From the NCBI GenBank assembly GCA_965230215.1, contig CBDDKN010000001.1, positions 868,001 through 932,000 of the forward strand: DNA of 64,000 bases, written 5' to 3'. Both the position numbers and the translations under genes were made by a program. The notes beneath the pieces are model-generated. The model was given only the letters and a program-made list of their open reading frames with translations. It was not told the origin of the DNA and searched no databases. Every line of letters begins with the position of its first letter. The stretch's first letter is position 1. Positions 56,974 to 63,893 of this stretch are shown in pieces. Source of the stretch: RFSX01 sp965230215 (GTDB lineage Bacteria; Bacteroidota; Bacteroidia; Chitinophagales; Saprospiraceae).

Positions 56974-57014
56974 ACGCTAACACTCCGTTAACATACGCTG
57001 TTAAGTGTTATCGG
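56974..57014. repeat. attC-like site S3, minimal form
   Basis: Only 41 bases: R'' ACGCTAAC, spacer ACTCCG, stem TTAACA-tacgc-TGTTAA, spacer AGT, then R' GTTATCGG. The variable tip is almost absent. It keeps the R and L parts of family B and appears to be the shortest site of the array. It separates the M48 and the large T9SS gene. Confidence 0.65.
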
Positions 57015-57022
57015 CTTGGGTT

Positions 57023-59494
57023 CTATCTCTTGACCATAATTTTTTCCAGAATATACTTTCCTGAATTTAAATCTGCCAATTTTAAGATATAAATTCCAAC
57101 AGGAGCTGAACTTACATCTACAGTTTTTTGATTAACGCTATTGTGAATTAATTTACCAGTCAGATCGAAAAGAGATGTTTCAAAATTAAATTGATCCAGG
57201 ATATCAATGAATAAAAAACCAGATACTGGATTAGGCCAGATTTGCACAATTGAACCAGATAATTCTTGAGTCCGCGTCGTTAAATCCGAACCATCACAGT
57301 CTTCATCAATTCCATTATTAGGAATTTCGTAGGCATCTGGATTTATAACATCATTCTCATCATCACAGTCATCCCAAAAGTAAAATCCATCAGAATCTTG
57401 ATCTAGATATTCTTTAAATGTCACACTATTATTGTTTGTTATAATAGGTTGATTTAAATCAAAATAGATTGATGCGGAGTTGTTTATTTGGGTGAAATCA
57501 GGAAGATTTTGTTTAGGTTTTATTGCATAAGTAAAATGGCCTTGACTACCTGGTTCGTCTAAGTCTTTATAAGGTAATAAGATATCATCAAACGTGACAG
57601 TAAGTACATCATTATATATTTGAACCCGTCCATTATGACTCTTATGCAATGGTCTAAAAGTATTAAGATCCCATAACTTTGAAAGCGAATCAACTAGTAT
57701 CACTTTCTGAGCAAAATCATTCCCTTCATTCTGGAATCGTATATTATATACTAATTCGTTTCGAAATTCTGAATATTGCACTTGATCTGGACTTAAAACT
57801 ACCTCAGCGACTTGTTTGTCATTTGGGTCAAAAGCACATTGAATCGTGGCATAAAAAGTTGTATCATAGCTAAAGCCAGACTCCTCATAATGGAAATGTA
57901 TTTCTATTTGCTCACCGACAAAATTTTCATCTGCAATTTTAAATATTTCATAAATTGTTTTAGACTCGGATCGATTGAGGTTTATTTCCTGGGTTAAACT
58001 TATTTGGTTTTGGCTTTCTAAAAGATTATTCGGATTAATATTTATGGTTCCACTTAATGTAGAGCATCCTGTGTTTTTTATTGTTAACCAAAAAGGCACA
58101 TCAGTATTACACCTCACTGGGCCACTTGTTGTGTGAAATTCTATTTCAGTTGGGAAGTTTACTTCGACTAGGGGAAAGTCAAATGCAGCACTACTAGTAA
58201 CAGTGTCGGATTTAAATTCAATTAATTGATTTCCCGCCAAGCAATTCTGTGCAAACAAAGAAAGTCTTTTATTACTAGTTTCACCAATTATTTCTAAAGT
58301 GTAATTCCCCAATGAGTCGGTATAAGTGTAAAGACTGTCTGGAAGCAAAAGGATTCTGGCATCCTGAATCGGAAAATCCATATGGTCGTACACATCATTT
58401 CCGTTTAGATCAACATATACTTTCCCACGAATTAACTCTAACTTTTCTTCACCTACATCGCAAGTAGCATCGCATGATACAAATGTTGGGTATAGGTTAG
58501 GGTCAGTGAAGTCTTGCATGGGGTCAGCTTTTTTATTAAACATGTATAAAAAACCATCTGAATTATTTGAGACTAAATTGGCAAAGCCAACACCACTATC
58601 TTCATGCCTTCTGGTATTTACAATATTAAAATCTGAATCCATGCAAATCATTTTAAAATCCGTTTGTATTTCAAGATTTGCATAAGTCATACCTATGGAT
58701 TGACCATTAACCTTTATTGAGACTGGCCTGGTATCCGAATCATCAGATTCTACAAAATTCTCCCTACTACTTAAAAATTTTCCATTACTATCAAGCTTTC
58801 CTATAGTAAAACCACCTAATTCATTATCTGGAAATACTTTAGTCCCTGCATATACAATTTCATTTTCTTCATTAATATCTATGTCTAGGACAAGTATTTC
58901 GTTTAAGTCATCTCTAGTCGTATGAAATAATAAATTAAGTTGTTTATTAAAAGCATATAACCCCTCATATTTCATGATATATATAACTTCATTAATAACT
59001 TTTATCCTTGATCCACTTCTAGGAAAGTCTATAAAGTCAAGTACTTCCCCATTTAGATCATAAGTAAATAACAAACTATCTGTAAAAGCACAAAATAAAT
59101 TTTCGGAGATAACATCGCCACTATAAATTCTACTGTTAAAACTCTTATCGATCAAATTCGCCGCTTCTCCATCAACATTTAAGGTGTAGACTACAATAGA
59201 ATCAACAAGTCTTCTAAATTGATATAATGTACCTTTAAAATTGTCCCTATCAATAGAAATGTTTGGAGCAATTGGGTTATCTCCAATTCTTTCTAGGTTT
59301 CCTTCAGGACTCAACTGAAGATATTTATTGACATTGTAAATATTATAAAACCCATTTTGGGGTTCAGAAATCATAATTGGAGTCCCTATGTCTCCAGGAA
59401 GCCTCGTGTTTGATAGGACAGTTTCCCAGGTTTGACAATAAGTAAGATTAACAGATATTGAACAAACCATCAAAAACGATATCAAAACCTTCAT
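57023..59494 (-). CDS. Large secreted protein with SdrD-like and MopE-like parts and T9SS sorting domain (cassette gene)
   Basis: An 823-residue protein. The signal peptide is MKVLISFLMVCSISVNLTYC. Residues about 350-440 hold an SdrD_B-like segment (RGKVYVDLNGNDVYDHMDFP). Further on there is a DUF7619-like repeated part (FDPNDKQVAEVVLSPDQVQY), then the calcium-loop string DDCDDENDVINPDAYEIPNN followed by GIDEDCDGSD, the MopE-type metal-binding motif. The C-terminus (VQIWPNPVSGFLFIDI ... APVGIYILKL) is a T9SS sorting domain. It is probably surface-exposed. It is bounded by S3 and S4; a 130-base gap before S4 could hold a promoter. Confidence 0.85.
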   Translation of the reverse strand: MKVLISFLMVCSISVNLTYCQTWETVLSNTRLPGDIGTPIMISEPQNGFYNIYNVNKYLQLSPEGNLERIGDNPIAPNISIDRDNFKGTLYQFRRLVDSIVVYTLNVDGEAANLIDKSFNSRIYSGDVISENLFCAFTDSLLFTYDLNGEVLDFIDFPRSGSRIKVINEVIYIMKYEGLYAFNKQLNLLFHTTRDDLNEILVLDIDINEENEIVYAGTKVFPDNELGGFTIGKLDSNGKFLSSRENFVESDDSDTRPVSIKVNGQSIGMTYANLEIQTDFKMICMDSDFNIVNTRRHEDSGVGFANLVSNNSDGFLYMFNKKADPMQDFTDPNLYPTFVSCDATCDVGEEKLELIRGKVYVDLNGNDVYDHMDFPIQDARILLLPDSLYTYTDSLGNYTLEIIGETSNKRLSLFAQNCLAGNQLIEFKSDTVTSSAAFDFPLVEVNFPTEIEFHTTSGPVRCNTDVPFWLTIKNTGCSTLSGTININPNNLLESQNQISLTQEINLNRSESKTIYEIFKIADENFVGEQIEIHFHYEESGFSYDTTFYATIQCAFDPNDKQVAEVVLSPDQVQYSEFRNELVYNIRFQNEGNDFAQKVILVDSLSKLWDLNTFRPLHKSHNGRVQIYNDVLTVTFDDILLPYKDLDEPGSQGHFTYAIKPKQNLPDFTQINNSASIYFDLNQPIITNNNSVTFKEYLDQDSDGFYFWDDCDDENDVINPDAYEIPNNGIDEDCDGSDLTTRTQELSGSIVQIWPNPVSGFLFIDILDQFNFETSLFDLTGKLIHNSVNQKTVDVSSAPVGIYILKLADLNSGKYILEKIMVKR

Positions 59495-59617
59495 TCAAAT
59501 AATATTTGATTTAACATAATCAATAATTTAGCAATTCTTCTAAAGTCTACTTACAAAATAGAATTATCAAATATTTATTTTTTTCTTTTTAGTAACAAAG
59601 AATTTATTTGTTCCTTG

Positions 59618-59672
59618 CCCATAAGGTTCCGTTGAAATTCGGAGTGCAAAAGGCATCAAGCGTTGTTAGCGC
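59618..59672. repeat. attC-like site S4 (short family B)
   Basis: R'' GCCCATAAG, then TTCCGTTGAAATTCGGAGTGC and AAAGGCATCAAGCG, ending with R' GTTAGCGC. The left part matches S9 and S10, but the second arm with ATTCCG-ACATG is missing. The stem CCG ... CGG is therefore much shorter. A shortened but possibly functional site. Confidence 0.6.
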
Positions 59673-59681
59673 ACGTTCTTT

Positions 59682-60209
59682 TTAATTACAATAAGTAAAC
59701 GGGTTACCACATGTGGATTTATAAACCCAACCTTCAACTACCTCCTTTTCATGAGTCACAAGCTTCACCTTAGTCCAGTCACCAAAAAGTTGAATAATCG
59801 TAACAAAGTATTGACCCGTAAACTCTATTACCTTATTAGAAGTATGATTAGGTTCAGTTCTTAAAATCATAGGTTCTTCTAGTGTACCTATTCTTACATT
59901 CAATTGCAATGGTTCTACCCATCCAATAGATTCCTTGTAACTATAAGTTGTTTTAACTTTAATCCATTTATCCTCTTCAGACAAGATTTCAAAAATTAGA
60001 ATGTTTTCAAGTTTGTAATTATTCCATAATGTGTCTAGTTCTGCTCCATTTATCTTATCATAAAGTATTAACCCTATTTCATCATTTTCAGGAAGATAAA
60101 ATGCCTCTATATTCATTTCCTCAGTCTTTTTAAAGTCAATAAAGTACTGCTGAGAAAGTAAGAAGTTAGGTGCAGTCGATAGAAAAAATATGAAAATTAG
60201 TTTCTTCAT
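59682..60209 (-). CDS. SH3-domain-like secreted protein (cassette gene)
   Basis: A 175-residue protein with a signal peptide (MKKLIFIFFLSTAPNFLLSQ). The C-terminal half (ILRTEPNHTSNKVIEFTGQ, then GDWTKVKLVTHEKEVVEGWV) is an SH3b-like module, often found in bacterial cell-wall-binding proteins. The first half has an unknown domain (IDFKKTEEMNIEAFYLPEND). The cassette ends GTTAGCGC ... GCGCTAAC are perfectly paired. It may bind peptidoglycan. Confidence 0.72.
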   Translation of the reverse strand: MKKLIFIFFLSTAPNFLLSQQYFIDFKKTEEMNIEAFYLPENDEIGLILYDKINGAELDTLWNNYKLENILIFEILSEEDKWIKVKTTYSYKESIGWVEPLQLNVRIGTLEEPMILRTEPNHTSNKVIEFTGQYFVTIIQLFGDWTKVKLVTHEKEVVEGWVYKSTCGNPFTYCN

Positions 60210-60218
60210 GTTTAATGC

Positions 60219-60411
60219 GCGCTAACGTCTCGCGGAGATGCCCAGCAATCCCGATTTTCTTCGGGAGCAGTCGCGCTGTAGCGACAAAGTGCAGCGTCGC
60301 CTCAGGCAAGTGACATCCGCTCAACTTTCAAGATAAGTCTTTTTATTATTTTTTAATAAATCTCGTGTTGCCTGAGGTGGGGTCATCCTTCGATGTTAAG
60401 TGTTAGAGATC
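60219..60411. repeat. attC-like site S5 (long family A)
   Basis: R'' GCGCTAAC, GTCTCGCGGAGATGCCC, then two inner hairpins (CCCGA-ttttct-TCGGG and GTCGC-gctgta-GCGAC), CCTCAGGCA, the TTTCAAGATAAGTC core, TGCCTGAGG, GGGGTCATCC, and R' GTTAGAGATC. CCTCAGGCA and TGCCTGAGG form a 9-base stem. It is nearly identical to S6. Confidence 0.72.
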
Positions 60412-60416
60412 GTATT

Positions 60417-61367
60417 TTAGAATATTGACATTAGTATAATCTTAATATTTTGTCCTTCAGTTACATGAACAATATATATTCCAGGATTCAAAATTAATTC
60501 TAATTGCTTTTCTCTTTGATTAATATTGATTTCTTCATATACCAGCTCACCTTGCCAATTATATATACGTATAGCATATAAGTCCCTTAACGAATAAACT
60601 CCAAAGGTCCCATAGTTTGGGTTTGGGATAACTTCAATACCTTCTGATGTCTCATTGTTTGAAGTCGAAGAATTCTGACATATATCACCTATATTTTCAT
60701 TACAAACTATGCAATCATGTGGTAATTTATAATCTGGTATAAAACACTGCCTGTATTTTAAAAAACTATAGTAAGGTGCAAATAAGCCCCCTGAACTACC
60801 ACTTATTTCATTAATAGTATTTATATCTCTTCTGTCAAAAGTTGTGCTATTATTAACAGATAAATGGACTACTCCGTTTATTATAGATTTACTTTTAATT
60901 ACACTAATTTCTGAATTAGAATATCTGATTGTATCTCCAACTTCAACACTAAAATCATAAAGTAAATGCTCTTTATATGATTCTAAAGAATATAAGCCTC
61001 TATTAATAACATTACTTCCACTGGCAAACTTAAACTTATAAAAATATACTTTAGATGAGTCTTTCCTTAAACCACCTAGGATAACTTCATTGCAACTTGC
61101 ATTCAATTCAAATTCTTGACTACCATTCTGTGGACTGGAAATACAAAGTAGTCTTGACGCAACTAACTTATAACGTTTGCTTTCAATTAAAGTATCTCCT
61201 TTTATATATACTTCCCAATAATTATATCTATCTCCAGGTCCAAGCGTAGGGTAAATTTGATATGAGACCCATTTTGAATCATTTAAATCAAACTGATTTT
61301 CGTTTTGAGAAAAAGAGTTTGAAAAGTGAACAATTGTAAATAATGCTATAATAATTAATCTAGTCAT
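60417..61367 (-). CDS. Secreted protein with T9SS sorting domain (cassette gene)
   Basis: A 316-residue protein with a signal peptide (MTRLIIIALFTIVHFSNSFS) and a beta-rich body with CIPDYKLPHDCIVCNENIGD, two close Cys pairs. The last 75 residues form a sorting domain (IEVIPNPNYGTFGVYSLRDL, then LILNPGIYIVHVTEGQ). The flanking ends GTTAGAGATC ... GATCTCTAAC are complementary over 10 bases and extend to 14 of 15. It is between two near-identical sites, S5 and S6. Confidence 0.78.
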   Translation of the reverse strand: MTRLIIIALFTIVHFSNSFSQNENQFDLNDSKWVSYQIYPTLGPGDRYNYWEVYIKGDTLIESKRYKLVASRLLCISSPQNGSQEFELNASCNEVILGGLRKDSSKVYFYKFKFASGSNVINRGLYSLESYKEHLLYDFSVEVGDTIRYSNSEISVIKSKSIINGVVHLSVNNSTTFDRRDINTINEISGSSGGLFAPYYSFLKYRQCFIPDYKLPHDCIVCNENIGDICQNSSTSNNETSEGIEVIPNPNYGTFGVYSLRDLYAIRIYNWQGELVYEEININQREKQLELILNPGIYIVHVTEGQNIKIILMSIF

Positions 61368-61387
61368 TTAAAGCTTCTATTTAATAT

Positions 61388-61575
61388 GATCTCTAACGTC
61401 TCGCGGAGATGCCCAGCAATCCCGATTTTCTTCGGGAGCAGTCGCGCTGTAGCGACAAAGTGCAGCGTCGCCTCAGGCAAGTGACATCCGCTCAACTTTC
61501 AAGATAAGCCTTTTATTTATTCTATGGTAATTCTTGTATTGCCTGAGGTGGGGTCATCCTTCGATGTTATCTCAG
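61388..61575. repeat. attC-like site S6 (long family A)
   Basis: R'' GATCTCTAAC, then the same series of hairpins as S5. The first 110 bases are almost identical to S5; after AAGATAAG the loop part differs (CCTTTTATTTATTC), then TTGCCTGAGGTGGGGTC and R' GTTATCTCAG. The loop region is thus the variable part and the arms are conserved. A duplicated site. Confidence 0.72.
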
Positions 61576-61576
61576 G

Positions 61577-62020
61577 TTAGTTTACAGTTATTATTCCAAC
61601 CGTTTTCATAATTCCTGAGTTCGAATAATTAAACCTATCAACATTTAGAGTATCAAATTTTGTATAGTATAACTTGTTTTCAAGCTTTATTGAGTCAATT
61701 TGATTTAACTTGTTATTATGTCCAATCCCTATATGAATTGTCTGGCCTGACTTTAACCAAGTAGTTATCTTATAGTCAACTGGTATAATAGAAATGTCGT
61801 CAACTTCAAAATCTTCATAAGAGAAATAGTCTAGCTTCTCTTTACTGTTTATTGTTGATTTTGTCATATATCCATTATTCTGATTGATCAATTTCGAAGA
61901 AAGGTATAAATGTATCTCAATGTGGTCGTTTGAATTATTCCGAATATAAAATGATGTAGTAATAGTACAACCCATGCAAGTCATGGAGATGAATAATATG
62001 AAAACAAATGCTTTTAACAT
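61577..62020 (-). CDS. Lipoprotein of unknown function (cassette gene)
   Basis: About 147 residues from MLKAFVFILFISMTCMGCTI, a lipoprotein signal with Cys at about residue 18. The open frame continues to 62110, but its first 30 residues are read from the site S7 and have no signal. The body is beta-rich (FYIRNNSNDHIEIHLYLSSK). The start codon is only 4 bases from the site edge. Ends GTTATCTCAG and CTGAGATAAC are perfectly complementary. No family is recognised. Confidence 0.7.
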   Translation of the reverse strand: MLKAFVFILFISMTCMGCTITTSFYIRNNSNDHIEIHLYLSSKLINQNNGYMTKSTINSKEKLDYFSYEDFEVDDISIIPVDYKITTWLKSGQTIHIGIGHNNKLNQIDSIKLENKLYYTKFDTLNVDRFNYSNSGIMKTVGIITVN

Positions 62021-62023
62021 AAT

Positions 62024-62192
62024 CTGAGATAACGTATTAGCGGATGCGCAGTAAGTCCGATGCCGCCGGTTACGGCGAGGACGCCGCGTCGTCCCTTCCT
62101 TTAAATACACTCTACAAATTACGAATTTAAAACGACTAAGAATGAACGTCTGGACGACAGGAAGGGATGGCGGTATCCCGCGATGTTATTAC
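62024..62192. repeat. attC-like site S7 (family D)
   Basis: R'' CTGAGATAAC, then GCGGATGCGCAG, a GC-rich stretch GCCGCCGGTTACGGCG, and arms TCCCTTCCT / AGGAAGGGA with an AT-rich loop between them; R' GTTATTAC at the end. It is different in sequence from families A and B but built the same way. Its GC-rich left part stands out against the AT-rich surroundings. Confidence 0.6.
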
Positions 62193-62415
62193 GGTTCATG
62201 AGGTTCCATAATACTAATCTGTCGTTATCGGAGTTAGACTAGAAGGAAGTCCAAAAATGCAACTATGCTCTACCCTACAGCTTGCACGAGCTAGATTCAA
62301 TCTAAGACTCATCCCTATTTACAATTTCTAAATCCGAGAAGTACAAAGCGAAAGCTCGCTTCATCAATATGGTATGCGCTGAAAAGTCGTTATCCTTTAA
62401 TATCCCGAATGAATT
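62193..62415. other. Cassette without an evident gene
   Basis: About 220 bases between S7 and S8 with ends GTTATTAC and GAAATAAC that are complementary at 7 of 8 positions. The longest ORF with ATG I read is 24 codons on the plus strand and 19 on the minus strand. I see no family protein, no tRNA and no obvious RNA fold. Gene-less integron cassettes are known; it could encode an RNA or a promoter, or be a decayed cassette. Confidence 0.5.
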
Positions 62416-62550
62416 AGAAATAACGTCTCGCGGAGATGCCCGCCTCAGGCACACTAGTCCGCTTTATATTCAAGATAAGATTTATTTTCGTATTTCACCA
62501 ATGAGTTATCGTCACTTCCTGAGGTGGAGTTATTCTCCGCTGTTGGCTGC
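62416..62550. repeat. attC-like site S8 (family A)
   Basis: R'' AGAAATAAC, GTCTCGCGGAGATGCCC, CCTCAGGCACACTAGTCCGC, TATTCAAGATAAGATTT, then CACTTCCTGAGGTGGAG and R' GTTGGCTGC. CCTCAGG pairs with CCTGAGG. It lacks the two inner hairpins of S5 and S6. S1 is its closest relative. Confidence 0.68.
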
Positions 62551-63156
62551 TGGCCATTTATAACTTATATTAATTCCTCCCCTAAATCCCTTATCAGAAA
62601 AATTTGTCTCTCTAACTATTCTTATATCGTCTTCAAGGTATTCTGACTTCCTATTTATAATTCTATACTTTATTCCGAAATAAACTTCTAAACACAATGA
62701 AGTAGATAAAATATATTTCTTTCCTACCAACACTCCAGGATTAATCATGATGTCATTTTCCTCGAGAAGGAAATCAGATTCGTCTTCGACATCAAACCCA
62801 GATGGAGTTAGCTTTGAGAATGAAAATTCATTAAAAAAACCAATGAACAATGAATTATCTAAATTCCTTAATTCATCCGTCAATAAATAAATTCTATACT
62901 CTGGAACCAATGTAGTTATCTTTTTAGAGTCGCCATCGGTTCCTCGTAAGTCATACCCATATCTGTTGAGCAATATTTGGAATGAATGATTTTTTGAAGT
63001 TACCCGTTCATAGCCTACTCCAATTGAAAATAAATTCATATCTCCAGGCAGTACGAATAATCTTCCTTTGACAATATCTGATTGTCCTTGTATGAAAGCT
63101 GTTATGGAACTCAAGACAATAATGAATAATATCTTCAATGTTGATCTATTTCGCAT
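62530..63156 (-). CDS. Outer-membrane-type protein (cassette gene)
   Basis: A 208-residue protein with a signal peptide (ILFIIVLSSITAFIQGQ) and beta strands of an outer-membrane barrel (FSIGVGYERVTSKNHSFQIL, GVLVGKKYILSTSLCLEVYF, GGINISYKW). The stop is inside S8, and the cassette end GTTGGCTGC is read through as the last codons (PAANS). Its start is 48 bases from S9. Ends GTTGGCTGC / GCAGCCAAC are perfectly complementary. No family is recognised. Confidence 0.68.
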   Translation of the reverse strand: MRNRSTLKILFIIVLSSITAFIQGQSDIVKGRLFVLPGDMNLFSIGVGYERVTSKNHSFQILLNRYGYDLRGTDGDSKKITTLVPEYRIYLLTDELRNLDNSLFIGFFNEFSFSKLTPSGFDVEDESDFLLEENDIMINPGVLVGKKYILSTSLCLEVYFGIKYRIINRKSEYLEDDIRIVRETNFSDKGFRGGINISYKWPAANSGE

Positions 63157-63203
63157 CCTTCATCTATTTCAGTTGTTCATTTTTGATATAGAATTTTAGC
63201 TTG

Positions 63204-63295
63204 CAGCCAACGTTCCGTTAACATGCGGAGTGCGATAAGACATCAAGCGGTTTCGCGTAGATGGCTGCATTCCGACATGTTAAGTGTTACTTGCT
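63204..63295. repeat. attC-like site S9 (family B)
   Basis: R'' GCAGCCAAC, spacer GTTCCG, TTAACATGCGGAGTGC, a tip with GACATCAAGCGG and CGCGTAGATGGCT, GCATTCCGACATGTTAA, spacer AGT, and R' GTTACTTGCT. It differs from S2 at only a few bases. The stem has one bulged A and one mismatch, as in S2. Confidence 0.7.
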
Positions 63296-63299
63296 GTCC

Positions 63300-63890
63300 T
63301 TATAAATTAAATCTAATCGTTAAAAATTCAGTTTGTTCCTCACACTCTTTAATCTGCACTTCATACTTCTTACAAAGCTTAACATATCGTTTATAACGAC
63401 TAGAGATTTCATTATTAAATTCTTTATCAATCCCATCTACTACTTCTAGTCCAACCAGATTGCATTCTGAGTCAAAGTTTAATTTCATGCGAACTATACC
63501 TTCAGGTAAGGAATCTCGTTTCTCTACTAAAACTCTTGGGTATTTTAAGTACTCTTTGATGATCAGAGGTGTTTCAATTCCATTATTATCATAATCTTTC
63601 TCTACAAATAATGCATCTCTTTCAATCCATAATTTCCATTTACCCCTTCTATCCCCGTTTATATATTCACCCTCCTCTAATGTCAAAAAGTTCAAGTCAT
63701 ATTTTTCATATTTGCCATGTTTATATCCTGATTTCTTGTTTATAGTATATTTTTCCTTTACAACTCTCCCATTTTCCCTCTTTTGCTCTCTTGTTAAATC
63801 ATGATATGTAATTATTTCTTTGTACTCTGATCTATTGCTTACACAGCTAATGAAACAAACTAATGATATCGTTATAATAAACATCTTCAT
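63300..63890 (-). CDS. Lipoprotein with MORN-like and TonB-like parts (cassette gene)
   Basis: About 196 residues from MKMFIITISLVCFISCVSN, a lipoprotein signal with Cys at about residue 16; the open frame to 63989 reads backwards through site S10 and has no signal. The middle (GEYINGDRRGKWKLWIERD) looks like one MORN-type toxin-immunity repeat. The end (PEGIVRMKLNFDSECNLVGL, then VVDGIDKEFNNEI) resembles the C-terminal domain of TonB. The ends GTTACTTGCT / AGCAAGTAAC are perfectly complementary. No clear function. Confidence 0.68.
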   Translation of the reverse strand: MKMFIITISLVCFISCVSNRSEYKEIITYHDLTREQKRENGRVVKEKYTINKKSGYKHGKYEKYDLNFLTLEEGEYINGDRRGKWKLWIERDALFVEKDYDNNGIETPLIIKEYLKYPRVLVEKRDSLPEGIVRMKLNFDSECNLVGLEVVDGIDKEFNNEISSRYKRYVKLCKKYEVQIKECEEQTEFLTIRFNL

Positions 63891-63893
63891 AAT

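Noticed and set aside
62021..62110. Upstream extension of the 61577 lipoprotein to 62110
   Set aside because: The extra 30 residues are read through the GC-rich arm of site S7 and would hide the lipoprotein signal.
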